Source: Empedobacter sp036647415 (GTDB lineage Bacteria > Bacteroidota > Bacteroidia > Flavobacteriales > Weeksellaceae). Taken from it: 64,000 nucleotides of DNA. The position numbers and the translations under genes were made by a program. Shown here piece after piece: positions 7,570-15,152 of this stretch. How positions within the stretch are numbered: position 1 is the stretch's first letter; the number at the start of each line of letters is the position of its first letter. Under the pieces are notes generated by a model. The model did no database searches. It had not been told where the DNA came from and saw only the letters and a program-made list of their open reading frames with translations. The DNA is taken from the NCBI RefSeq assembly GCF_036647415.1, contig NZ_JAVXKG010000006.1:1-64000 (forward strand). The letters are read 5' to 3'.

Positions 7570-7583
7570 TGTGGGATTTTATT
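7555..7583 (+). terminator. Terminator overlapping the DUF1398 stop codon
   Basis: AAAATCCCAC / GTGGGATTTT with a six-base loop that contains the TAA stop. It may also end the convergent DUF3108 gene. Confidence 0.75.
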
Positions 7584-7598
7584 ATATATGAAAAGAAG

Positions 7599-8369
7599 TT
7601 ATTTTGTAAACTTACTTGTTGCTTTCAAATTTTTATACTCGTACAAATCAGCATTTAATGAGCCGACTAATAATCCTGCTTTAATTTTAAGAGGCATTAA
7701 ATTATCATCGTCAGAAACCCACATTGTTACAGATTCTGACTCTTCGAAAATACGACCAGATTGTACATACGGACGAATTTTGATTGCATTTATTTTACCG
7801 AACTTTGTTTTTAATACTTCTCGACCAAGAATTTTTAATTTAAATTTTAGTGTTTCATCACCCAAAAAAATATTTTCATTCAAAAAATCTCCTGTTTTTA
7901 ATTTAGAATGATCTGCATTTCTAAGGCTATAAAATGCCGAAAGTAAATCTTGTGCATCAGACGGTATTGTTTCTGTTTTTGTTGTTCCATCTCGTTTATT
8001 TTCTACTTTTGCTTTCTTATTAGCATGATCAAAATAATAAATTTGATGACGTTTGTAACTTCCTTCTACAACGTTACGAACAAATTTTGTTGGCTTAAAA
8101 TCAGATTTGTCAATATAAGATTCATACAAATCTTCAACCTTAAAAAACGCACGTACTGCTCCGCTAGAGCTCCCTTTCCCTATAATATGAAAATGACTTT
8201 TTCCATTCAATGTAACATCTTTTACCTCTATTGTCGCAAAACCTGCATTAAGTCCTGAATAGTGTATTCTGAATTTTAGAAATTCTCCAGATTTGTAATT
8301 TGCCTGAGCGTTTATCTTAGTAGAAAATGTAAATAGTAGTAATGTGAAGAATAAAATGTATTTTCTCAT
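7599..8369 (-). CDS. Secreted DUF3108 protein
   Basis: A 256-residue exported protein: residues 1-20 are a signal peptide (MRKYILFFTLLLFTF then NAQA). The mature part carries DUF3108 features: GEFLKFRIHYSGLNAGFATI near its start and a C-terminal MWVSDDDNLMPLKIKAG segment. The family is a beta-rich periplasmic or outer-membrane protein of unknown function. A longer frame would start at 8423, but that codon lies upstream of a perfect -7 box at 8412-8419, so ATG 8369 is the supported start. Confidence 0.85.
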   Translation of the reverse strand: MRKYILFFTLLLFTFSTKINAQANYKSGEFLKFRIHYSGLNAGFATIEVKDVTLNGKSHFHIIGKGSSSGAVRAFFKVEDLYESYIDKSDFKPTKFVRNVVEGSYKRHQIYYFDHANKKAKVENKRDGTTKTETIPSDAQDLLSAFYSLRNADHSKLKTGDFLNENIFLGDETLKFKLKILGREVLKTKFGKINAIKIRPYVQSGRIFEESESVTMWVSDDDNLMPLKIKAGLLVGSLNADLYEYKNLKATSKFTK

Positions 8370-8411
8370 TATAATTTTTTTGTTTGATTGGTTAAGATTC
8401 AAATTGTTTGC

Positions 8412-8419
8412 CAAAAATA
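8412..8419 (-). promoter_or_regulatory. -7 promoter box of the DUF3108 gene
   Basis: Minus-strand TATTTTTG, a perfect TAnnTTTG match 42 bases before ATG 8369; it decides against the longer start at 8423. Confidence 0.5.
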
Positions 8420-8421
8420 AC

Positions 8422-8455
8422 AAAACGTCTTTATAAATTGATATAAAGACGTTTT
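8422..8455 (-). terminator. Terminator of the nfu/mrp operon
   Basis: Perfect 14-bp inverted repeat AAAACGTCTTTATA / TATAAAGACGTTTT around a six-base loop, 25 bases after the nfu stop codon; it overlaps the upstream part of the DUF3108 promoter region. Confidence 0.7.
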
Positions 8456-8479
8456 AAATAATATGTTATTTTAACTAAT

Positions 8480-8773
8480 TTAATGTTCTTCTTTCGTAAT
8501 CGAAGAGATGAGATCAGCTTCAGTAGAAGTTTCAAGGTCGGAAACATTGATTACTGAAATGATTTCTGGCACATATTTTTTGATAGTCATTTCAACACCT
8601 GACTTTAAAGTCATTTGATTGACAGAACAAGCAATGCAAGCACCTGTAAGGCGAACTTTTACGATATTATCTTCTATAGATACTAATTCGATATCGCCTC
8701 CATCTGAATTTAAGAATGGTCTAATTTCAGCTAAAGCCTTTTCAACTTCTGAATATTTTTCTTCTGGAGTCAT
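8480..8773 (-). CDS. NifU-type Fe-S scaffold protein (C-terminal domain only)
   Basis: A 97-residue stand-alone NifU C-terminal (Nfu) domain, which carries a [4Fe-4S] cluster between two subunits and hands it to apoproteins. The cluster cysteines are Cys46 and Cys49 in TGACIACSVNQMTLK, and the typical FLNSDGGDIELV motif precedes them. It lies 15 bases downstream of the Mrp ATPase gene, a natural partner in Fe-S assembly; they are probably cotranscribed from the promoter at 9908. Confidence 0.95.
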   Translation of the reverse strand: MTPEEKYSEVEKALAEIRPFLNSDGGDIELVSIEDNIVKVRLTGACIACSVNQMTLKSGVEMTIKKYVPEIISVINVSDLETSTEADLISSITKEEH

Positions 8774-8788
8774 GATCTTTTTCTTTTT

Positions 8789-9889
8789 TTAATTTTTTGC
8801 TGAACAACCAGCCATCGTTGTAATACGAACAGCCTCTGTTGGAGGTAATGTTGTGTTACGTTCTACTAAACTTTGTACAGTATTACGTGCAATATTTTTA
8901 TAAACTTCGGCAACAATTGTATCTTCTTGTAATGCCGCAGGACGTCCTACATCGGCTGCTTCGCGGATTGATTGTACAATCGGAATTTCACCTAAGAAAG
9001 GAACACCAATTTGTTCTGCTAAATGTTTTGCACCGTTTTGTCCAAAGATATAATATTTATTGTTTGGTAATTCTTCAGGTGTAAAATACGCCATATTTTC
9101 TACAATTCCTAAAACTGGGACGTTAATTGCTTCCATTTGGAACATACCAACTCCTTTTCTTGCATCTGCTAAAGCAATAGTTTGAGGTGTAGAAACCACA
9201 ACTGCACCAGTAATTGGCACTTGTTGTACGATAGATAAATGAATATCACCTGTACCTGGAGGTAAATCGATTAATAAGAAATCTAAATCTCCCCAATGTG
9301 CATCACGAATCATTTGGTTCAATGCTTTTGCAGCCATTGGTCCTCTCCAAACAATTGCTTGATCTGTATCTGCGAAAAATCCGATCGATAAAATCTTAAT
9401 TCCGTATGCTTCTACTGGTTTTATTTTTGTTTTCCCATTAACTTCTACAGAATATGGGCGAGCATCTTGAACGTCGAACATAATTGGCATAGATGGTCCA
9501 TAAATATCAGCATCTAATACACCAACTTTAAATCCCATATTAGCCAAACTTATTGCTAAGTTAGCCGAAACAGTAGATTTACCAACTCCACCTTTTCCTG
9601 AAGCTACCGCGATGATGTTTTTTACACCTGGTAATTCAGAACCTTTGATTTCGTTTGGATTTTTTTCCTCTACTTCAACAGATATATTTAATTTTAAATT
9701 TGCTTCAGGTAAATTTTCTTTGAATGCATTCTTCAAGGCAATTTCTAACCTTTTACGTTCGTGCATTGCTGGAGAAGGAGAAACAATGTCTAAAATAATA
9801 TCATTTCCCACCACTTGAGCATTACGCATCCAGTTACGAATACCTAATTCTTCTAATACTTGATATATTTGATCTCTTGTATAAGCCAT
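8789..9889 (-). CDS. Mrp/NBP35 family Fe-S carrier ATPase
   Basis: P-loop ATPase of the Mrp/ApbC group that carries and delivers Fe-S clusters. An N-terminal MIP18/DUF59 domain covers about residues 1-75; the deviant Walker A SGKGGVGKST is at 97-106 and LLIDLPPGTGD is the Walker B region. The usual CxxC after ENMAYF is missing: the sequence continues TPEELPNNKYYIFG. Cysteine is present near the C-terminus (MAGCSAKN). Cluster binding must therefore differ from E. coli Mrp or depend on the neighbouring Nfu protein. Called apbC or mrp in other genomes. Confidence 0.93.
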   Translation of the reverse strand: MAYTRDQIYQVLEELGIRNWMRNAQVVGNDIILDIVSPSPAMHERKRLEIALKNAFKENLPEANLKLNISVEVEEKNPNEIKGSELPGVKNIIAVASGKGGVGKSTVSANLAISLANMGFKVGVLDADIYGPSMPIMFDVQDARPYSVEVNGKTKIKPVEAYGIKILSIGFFADTDQAIVWRGPMAAKALNQMIRDAHWGDLDFLLIDLPPGTGDIHLSIVQQVPITGAVVVSTPQTIALADARKGVGMFQMEAINVPVLGIVENMAYFTPEELPNNKYYIFGQNGAKHLAEQIGVPFLGEIPIVQSIREAADVGRPAALQEDTIVAEVYKNIARNTVQSLVERNTTLPPTEAVRITTMAGCSAKN

Positions 9890-9907
9890 CTTATAATTTT
9901 ATTTAGG

Positions 9908-9915
9908 CAAAATTA
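9908..9915 (-). promoter_or_regulatory. -7 promoter box of mrp-nfu
   Basis: Minus-strand TAATTTTG, perfect TAnnTTTG, 18 bases before the mrp start. Confidence 0.55.
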
Positions 9916-10023
9916 CAAAGAATCAAAGACTTTAGATAATCTAAAAACGTGATTTTAATTGTTTTGCTTTATAATTTGATAAACAGATGTAATTTAATGT
10001 ATATTTAAACTTTAAATCTAACT

Positions 10024-10485
10024 ATGGAAGAGCATATTATTTATCTAACAAATATTAGAAAACAGGTTATTGATGAGCTTGAACAACATTCTTTAAAACA
10101 ATTACTTTACATTCCGATGGGATATAAAAATAATTTGTTTTGGAATGCTGCGCACGTATTGGCAACGCAACAATTAATTCATTATTATTTGACAGATACC
10201 CGAATGTTGGTAGATATTGATTTTATCCAAAAATATAAAAAAGGAACACTTGGAAATACTGATGCCACAGAAGCTGACGTAAAAGAGTTGAAAGAAATGT
10301 TAGAAAACACACCAATGCAAATGTTCAAAGATTATAGATCAGAGAAATTATCGTACTATAAATCCTATAAAACAAGTTTCGGAATGACGTTGGAGTCTAT
10401 CGAAGATGCTATTTTGTTCAATAATATACACGAAGCAATGCATTTGGGTTATATGTTGTCAATGAAGAAAAATATTCCTTTTTAA
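10024..10485 (+). CDS. DinB family protein
   Basis: A 153-residue four-helix-bundle protein of the DinB/YfiT-like superfamily, whose members include metal-dependent thiol S-transferases that may use bacillithiol. Visible are the early FWNAAHVLATQQLIHYY helix with a candidate metal-binding His and the C-terminal HEAMHLGYMLSM helix. A possible link to bacillithiol (bshC at 37114) is an inference. It is followed 23 bases later by a GNAT gene on the same strand. Confidence 0.8.
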   Translation: MEEHIIYLTNIRKQVIDELEQHSLKQLLYIPMGYKNNLFWNAAHVLATQQLIHYYLTDTRMLVDIDFIQKYKKGTLGNTDATEADVKELKEMLENTPMQMFKDYRSEKLSYYKSYKTSFGMTLESIEDAILFNNIHEAMHLGYMLSMKKNIPF

Positions 10486-10508
10486 ACTAAAATTGTGAAT
10501 AATAAAAC

Positions 10509-11006
10509 ATGTTGATATACAGAGATGCAAAAAGAAGTGATTTAGAAAAAATAACAGAAATTTATAATTCTACCATCGCTTCTCGATTAGTTACCGCAGA
10601 TACAGAGCCAGTTTCGGTAGAAAGTAAAATAAAATGGTTTGAAGAACATTCGCCCGAAAAACGACCACTTTGGGTAATTGAAGATGAACTGAATGAAATT
10701 GTAGGTTGGGTAAGTTTTCAATCCTTTTATGGACGACCTGCTTATGATGCAACAGTAGAAATCAGTATTTATTTAGATTCAAATCAACGAGGAAAGGGTT
10801 TGGGAAAACAAGTTTTGGGATATTGTATTGATAAAGCTCCAGAATTTGGAATAAAAACTATTTTAGGATTTGTATTTTCGCACAATGAACCAAGTATAAG
10901 ATTATTCAAACATTTTGGTTTCGAGGAATGGGCAAATTTCCCGAATATCGCAACTTTAGATGATATAGAAAGAAGTTTAACCATTTTGGGTAAACGTGTA
11001 GGATGA
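10509..11006 (+). CDS. GNAT N-acetyltransferase (phosphinothricin acetyltransferase-like)
   Basis: A 165-residue GNAT enzyme that most resembles the phosphinothricin/methionine-sulfoximine acetyltransferase (Pat/YncA) group. Seen: the N-terminal YRDAKRSDLEKITEIYNSTI, the VGWVSFQSFYGRPAYDATVE strand pair, and the acetyl-CoA motif DSNQRGKGLGKQVLGY, followed by GFVFSHNEPSIRLFKHFGF. These support an amino-group acetyltransferase of small molecules; the real substrate is unknown. It ends at a strong terminator. Confidence 0.88.
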   Translation: MLIYRDAKRSDLEKITEIYNSTIASRLVTADTEPVSVESKIKWFEEHSPEKRPLWVIEDELNEIVGWVSFQSFYGRPAYDATVEISIYLDSNQRGKGLGKQVLGYCIDKAPEFGIKTILGFVFSHNEPSIRLFKHFGFEEWANFPNIATLDDIERSLTILGKRVG

Positions 11007-11007
11007 A

Positions 11008-11037
11008 AAAAGTCTCACTTCATAAAGTGAGACTTTT
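11008..11037. terminator. Bidirectional terminator
   Basis: AAAAGTCTCACTT / AAGTGAGACTTTT with a CATA loop between convergent GNAT and esterase genes. Confidence 0.85.
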
Positions 11038-11041
11038 GTAT

Positions 11042-11863
11042 TTATTTTCCTATAGACCATATCAATGCTTTTTCTTTTGTAGCACGATAAATTGTAGAAT
11101 GTTCTTCTTTTGGTTCGGGAGAATAATTCCATTTTAGATTAGGAATGTTTTCTTGAGTTAATATATTTTTTAATTCCTCAGTATATTGTAATATATCAGT
11201 AGCGCCAGAACCTGCAAACCATAATTTTTTAGTCGTTTTAGGGAAATTTTTCAAATCTTGCTTCGCATTTTTCACTAAATAATGATCGTTCCACCAAAGA
11301 GAAGGATCTATTGCGATATAGAAATTAAAAAGATTAGGTTGCTCCATAAAAGTTTCCATGATAAATAATCCAGCTAATGATTCGCCAATAATTCCTTTTT
11401 CTGCTTTTGTACGGTAGCGTTTTTCTATTTCTGGAAATAATTCGTCTTGAATAAAAGTTCTAAATTCTTTAGATTCGCCAACAATAGAAGCTATTTTTTT
11501 ATCTTCTTCAATTTCAGTTTTAGGAGTTAAATCTTTTCTACGTTGTATATTTTCTATACCTACTAAAATAACTGGTTTTATTTTATTTGCTTTAATCAAT
11601 TCGGCAAGTGTATTGGCAATATGTGGAAAATCTTCTTTTGTTCCACCATCTGGCATGTAGAGAACAGTAAGAGAATCTTTTGATGTAGAATATCCTTCGG
11701 GAACCCAAACGTTGATGACACGTTTTTCATTTAATTGTTTAGAATCTACGGTGAAAGTATCGTGTTTCGGAATAGGATCATTGTATTCTGGGAGATTGTT
11801 TTTACAACTTATTATACAAGTAAATAATCCAAAAAGTAAAAGTAATTTATAAATTGATTTCAT
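11042..11863 (-). CDS. Esterase-like alpha/beta hydrolase lipoprotein
   Basis: Alpha/beta hydrolase of the esterase D / enterochelin-esterase (IroE-like) type, 273 residues, exported as a lipoprotein: lipobox IISC with Cys20. The nucleophile is Ser162 in GESLAG; the acid may be the Asp in YIAIDPSLWW and the base His in PKEEHST near the C-terminus. Such enzymes act on ester substrates at the cell surface or in the periplasm; a siderophore substrate cannot be claimed. A perfect -7 box lies 19 bases upstream. Confidence 0.85.
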   Translation of the reverse strand: MKSIYKLLLLFGLFTCIISCKNNLPEYNDPIPKHDTFTVDSKQLNEKRVINVWVPEGYSTSKDSLTVLYMPDGGTKEDFPHIANTLAELIKANKIKPVILVGIENIQRRKDLTPKTEIEEDKKIASIVGESKEFRTFIQDELFPEIEKRYRTKAEKGIIGESLAGLFIMETFMEQPNLFNFYIAIDPSLWWNDHYLVKNAKQDLKNFPKTTKKLWFAGSGATDILQYTEELKNILTQENIPNLKWNYSPEPKEEHSTIYRATKEKALIWSIGK

Positions 11864-11882
11864 AAGATTTTTTCATGTTAAT

Positions 11883-11890
11883 CAAATATA
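11883..11890 (-). promoter_or_regulatory. -7 promoter box of the esterase gene
   Basis: Minus-strand TATATTTG, perfect match, 19 bases before ATG 11863. Confidence 0.55.
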
Positions 11891-11923
11891 CAATTTTTAG
11901 AAAAAATGATAATTATTAATAAA

Positions 11924-11947
11924 AAAAGATCGCGATTGCGATCTTTT
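11924..11947 (-). terminator. Terminator of the nitroreductase gene
   Basis: AAAAGATCGC / GCGATCTTTT with a GATT loop; on the minus strand it is followed by a T-run. Confidence 0.75.
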
Positions 11948-11969
11948 AATTCTTTATCTGAACAAGTTT

Positions 11970-12542
11970 TTAATAATCCAAAAACTTTACTTTATCTTCT
12001 ATTGGTTGGCGAACTGCCGTAGGATTTTCTCCATCATATTTTCCCATATAAAAAATACCAACACATTTTTCATTTTCTTGCATAGTTGTAAATTCGTCAA
12101 CATTTGCAATAATATTAAGAGGAGAAGACCAATATGCACCAATTTTTAGTGTAGAAGCCATCAACCACATATTTTGAACAGCCATAGATACAGCAGCCAA
12201 TTCTTCCCATTCAGGATTTTTTTCTGCATTGAAAAAATTGATTAATACAATTTTGTTCGACTTATCGCATTTCTCAATCATAGAATTAATTTTTCTATCA
12301 CTCAATTGTTCTGGTGGAGTTCCTTGTACATAAATTCGTTTTACATATTCTCTGAAACGATCTTTTGCTGGACCTTCCAAAACGATAAAACGCCAAGGTT
12401 CTGTTTTTTTATGAGAAGGTGCCCAATTTGCAGCTTCAAAAATTTGAGCTAATTCCTCGCGTGTTATTTCTTCTGTATTATACTGTGGTGGAAAGACAGA
12501 GCGTCTTGCTTTTATAATTGATAATAAATCGTTTGCATTCAT
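11970..12542 (-). CDS. Nitroreductase family protein
   Basis: A 190-residue FMN-dependent NAD(P)H oxidoreductase of the nitroreductase superfamily (YdjA-like short form). FMN-contact features are the N-terminal IIKARRSVFPPQY, the NWAPSHKKTEPWRFIVLEG stretch and GAYWSSP in the C-terminal half. The enzymes reduce nitro compounds, quinones or enones; the physiological substrate is unknown. It is a single-gene unit with its own -7 box (12579) and terminator. Confidence 0.92.
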   Translation of the reverse strand: MNANDLLSIIKARRSVFPPQYNTEEITREELAQIFEAANWAPSHKKTEPWRFIVLEGPAKDRFREYVKRIYVQGTPPEQLSDRKINSMIEKCDKSNKIVLINFFNAEKNPEWEELAAVSMAVQNMWLMASTLKIGAYWSSPLNIIANVDEFTTMQENEKCVGIFYMGKYDGENPTAVRQPIEDKVKFLDY

Positions 12543-12578
12543 CTTGTAACTTTTTACAATTTAATTCTACTGATAAGA

Positions 12579-12586
12579 CAAATTTA
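12579..12586 (-). promoter_or_regulatory. -7 promoter box of the nitroreductase gene
   Basis: Minus-strand TAAATTTG, perfect TAnnTTTG, 36 bases before the start codon. Confidence 0.5.
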
Positions 12587-12614
12587 CATTAAATTCAATT
12601 AAACTAACATTAAG

Positions 12615-13367
12615 ATGAAAACATTAGATGAGTCGAAATTAAATCACGCTAAAACACAAAAATTTAACTTCAAAATAGGAGATTACTTTAATCAAGCTAT
12701 TACAATATTTTCTAATAATTGGCAAGATTTTACTTTGTTTGCATTAGCATCAGCAGGTATATATTTGCTTTCTATTTTTACAATTATTGGTCCATATTTT
12801 ATTATGTTTCCACTAATGATCGGTTATGGAATTGTGACAGAAAAAATAGAAAAAGGAGAAAATTTTGTTTTTAAGGATTTTTTTAAAGGATTTGATAAAT
12901 GGCAAGATTTTTTAGTTTTAATACTTATCATTTTCGCATTTAGTTTGTTATTTATTATTCCTTATTTTTTCTTTTTATTCGGAATAGGTTTATTTTCTGA
13001 TAATCCTGAAGAAATATCTCCATTTGTCGGACTATCAATTGTATTTATATTTCCCTTTTTTATGTTAATCGGTATTGTATTTAGTGTTCTAATTTTTCTA
13101 CCACCTTACCTCATTTATTACGGAAATATGGGTGCAATAGAAAGCATTAAACAATCCATTCAAATTGCGAAAAAGAATTTTTGGTATTTATTGTTATTTG
13201 TTTTGTTACAAAGTGTCATATCACAATTAGGCGCTTTTGCATGTTATATTGGTCTGTTAGCAACTATTCCTTTTGGTTATATTATGGGATATTTATTGAT
13301 AAAAGATATGTTATTATCGGACGATGCAAAAACCGAAATAGATCTGCTTGGTACAAACCAAGAATAA
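12615..13367 (+). CDS. Polytopic membrane protein of unknown function
   Basis: A 250-residue integral membrane protein with about five or six hydrophobic segments (roughly residues 40-75, 95-125, 140-170, 190-225). The N-terminal layout, FNFKIGDYFNQAITIFSNNW then a membrane block ending in the loop EKIEKGENFVFKDFFKGF, recalls DUF975-like bacterial membrane proteins, but I cannot assign a family with confidence. It is 15 bases upstream of pabB; this may be simple proximity. Confidence 0.6.
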   Translation: MKTLDESKLNHAKTQKFNFKIGDYFNQAITIFSNNWQDFTLFALASAGIYLLSIFTIIGPYFIMFPLMIGYGIVTEKIEKGENFVFKDFFKGFDKWQDFLVLILIIFAFSLLFIIPYFFFLFGIGLFSDNPEEISPFVGLSIVFIFPFFMLIGIVFSVLIFLPPYLIYYGNMGAIESIKQSIQIAKKNFWYLLLFVLLQSVISQLGAFACYIGLLATIPFGYIMGYLLIKDMLLSDDAKTEIDLLGTNQE

Positions 13368-13382
13368 GCTTAATTTTAGCGA

Positions 13383-14342
13383 ATGTTAGCAAAGCATTCT
13401 ATTTTTAATAAAATGAATGAATTGGGAGCTGCAAAAGTTCCCTTTTTTTTTATGATTGATTTTCTCAAAGAAAATGGAGAAATTATTCCGTTAAATGAAA
13501 TTTCAGATGAGATAAAATTTGAACTAAATTCTATTCAAAATTATTCAATCAATCGTAGCTTTCTGTTTGATAAATTTCCAATCGATTTTTCAGATTATCA
13601 ATCAAAATTTAAACTAGTACACGATAATTTATTGTTCGGAAATTCATATTTGACTAATTTAACTTATCCAACAAAAATCAATACAAATCTTAGTTTAGAC
13701 GAGATTTATCATTTCTCCGAAGCAAAATATAAGTTGAAATATAAAGAAAATTTTGTCTGTTTTTCACCCGAACGCTTTGTGAAAATAGAAAATCATCACA
13801 TTTTTTCTAACCCGATGAAAGGCACAATTGATGCGTCAATTCCAAATGCCAAACAAATCATTTTAGATGACGAAAAAGAAGCAGCAGAACATGCAACAAT
13901 TGTCGATTTAATCCGCAATGATCTTAGTTTAGTTGCCGATAATGTTGAGGTTATAAAATACCGTTATATCGATGAGTTGAAAACAAATGATAAGACTTTA
14001 TTACAGGTTAGTTCAGAAATTAGAGGAGATTTGAAAGTGGATTTTCATGAAAATATCGGAACTATTTTTGATAAACTTTTACCAGCTGGTTCCATTTGTG
14101 GTGCGCCCAAAAAGAAAACTATTGATATTATTTTGGAAGCTGAAGACTACGATAGAAAATTTTATACGGGTGTTTTTGGTGTTTTTGATGGCGAAAATTT
14201 AGATAGTGCGGTGATGATTCGTTTTATAGAAAATGATAAAAATGAATTATTTTTCAAGAGTGGAGGAGGAATTACAGCGAAAAGTAATGCGAAAGCAGAA
14301 TATGAAGAATTAATACAAAAAGTATATGTTCCAATTTATTGA
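13383..14342 (+). CDS. pabB: Aminodeoxychorismate synthase component I (short form)
   Basis: Chorismate-binding enzyme of the PabB/TrpE/MenF superfamily that makes 4-amino-4-deoxychorismate from chorismate and ammonia for p-aminobenzoate and folate. Diagnostic pieces are NPMKGTIDA, the HATIVDLIRNDLS motif, PAGSICGAPKKKT, and the C-terminal GVFGVFDGENLDSAVMIR and GGGITAKS segments. At 319 residues it lacks most of the N-terminal domain of E. coli PabB, as usual for short forms in this phylum. Its last 17 bases overlap pabC, consistent with translational coupling. Confidence 0.93.
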   Translation: MLAKHSIFNKMNELGAAKVPFFFMIDFLKENGEIIPLNEISDEIKFELNSIQNYSINRSFLFDKFPIDFSDYQSKFKLVHDNLLFGNSYLTNLTYPTKINTNLSLDEIYHFSEAKYKLKYKENFVCFSPERFVKIENHHIFSNPMKGTIDASIPNAKQIILDDEKEAAEHATIVDLIRNDLSLVADNVEVIKYRYIDELKTNDKTLLQVSSEIRGDLKVDFHENIGTIFDKLLPAGSICGAPKKKTIDIILEAEDYDRKFYTGVFGVFDGENLDSAVMIRFIENDKNELFFKSGGGITAKSNAKAEYEELIQKVYVPIY

Positions 14343-14922
14343 ATCGATTTGTTGTGTTAACAAAGAACTTAGAAATTTAGACTATCATCAAGCCAGATTT
14401 GATCGTACGCGAAGTGATAATTTTAATGATATTCAACCAATTTTATTAAAAGAAATTATTCAATTTCCTACAGATTTATCAGACGAAAAATATAAAGTTA
14501 GAATTGTATATGATCGCGAAATTCAACGTATCGAATTTCAACCTTATCAAATCAAACCAATCAATTCAATCAAACTTTTTGAGATTGACCCAAAGATAAA
14601 TTATACGTACAAATATGTTGACCGTTGGTTTTTTGAGGAATATATCAAAGAAGCTCAAACCGATGATTTGGTCTTGGTAAAATCCAATTATATTACAGAT
14701 TGTACTTACTCTAATATTGTTTTTTTTGATGGCGAAAATTGGTTTACGCCACGCGCTGTCTTACTGAAAGGAACAATGAGAGAGTCACTTTTGAATGAAG
14801 AAAAAATTAAAGAAAAAAATATTAAAGTTTCCGATTTAGCGAACTTTCAATCATTTAAAAGAATCAATGCTATGATGAATTTAGAAGAAAGTCAAGGAGT
14901 TAGCATTTTAGAATTATTTTAA
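14326..14922 (+). CDS. pabC: Aminotransferase class IV, aminodeoxychorismate lyase-like
   Basis: A 198-residue class IV PLP enzyme, shorter than typical branched-chain transaminases. Features are the early HQARFDRTRSD (arginine phosphate-binding type residues) and the C-terminal TDCTYSNIVFFDGENWFTP and LLKGTMRESLL segments that hold the cofactor. The overlap with pabB argues for 4-amino-4-deoxychorismate lyase, which releases p-aminobenzoate and pyruvate. The gene name is an inference from context and size. It ends at a hairpin terminator. Confidence 0.85.
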   Translation: MFQFIESICCVNKELRNLDYHQARFDRTRSDNFNDIQPILLKEIIQFPTDLSDEKYKVRIVYDREIQRIEFQPYQIKPINSIKLFEIDPKINYTYKYVDRWFFEEYIKEAQTDDLVLVKSNYITDCTYSNIVFFDGENWFTPRAVLLKGTMRESLLNEEKIKEKNIKVSDLANFQSFKRINAMMNLEESQGVSILELF

Positions 14923-14950
14923 AACTCTATTAAAATTATAGAGTTTTATT
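14921..14950 (+). terminator. Terminator of pabBC
   Basis: AAAACTCTAT / ATAGAGTTTT with a seven-base loop; it separates pabC from the SAM riboswitch unit. Confidence 0.75.
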
Positions 14951-14980
14951 TGTTTTTTAGTCCATTTAGCATTATATTTG
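14949..14980 (+). promoter_or_regulatory. Promoter of the SAM riboswitch transcript
   Basis: TTTG (14949-14952), a 20-base spacer and TATATTTG (14973-14980) match both the -33 and -7 elements of Bacteroidota promoters. The riboswitch starts 4 bases downstream, at about the expected transcription start. Confidence 0.75.
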
Positions 14981-14984
14981 CATA

Positions 14985-15087
14985 ACTTATCAAGAAAGGC
15001 GGAGGGAATGGCCCTGTGAAACCTTAGCAACCAGATGACTTAATAATCAAGGTGCTAAATCCAACCTAATAAAAGGTAAAGATGAGT
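14985..15087 (+). promoter_or_regulatory. SAM-I (S-box) riboswitch aptamer
   Basis: The leader contains the hallmark SAM-I core: AAGGCGGAGGGAATGGCCC, then GTGAAACCTTAGCAACC, then AAGGTGCTAAATCC. P1 can be drawn between ACTTATC (14985-14991) and GATGAGT (15081-15087), with one G-U pair. The aptamer binds S-adenosylmethionine and normally turns off methionine genes when SAM is plentiful. The expression platform (15088-15152) is not resolved: GTAAAAG (15086-15092) can pair with CTTTTAC (15111-15117), competing with P1, but there is no classical U-run terminator. The next gene is a TonB-dependent receptor. Confidence 0.92.
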
Positions 15088-15152
15088 AAAAGTTTTTGAC
15101 TTTTATCCTGCTTTTACATGTTGGTTTCTTGCGAGTTTTTTGATTAAATAAC

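Noticed and set aside
8370..8423. Longer start for the DUF3108 protein
   Set aside because: The start codon lies before the -7 box and would hide the signal peptide.
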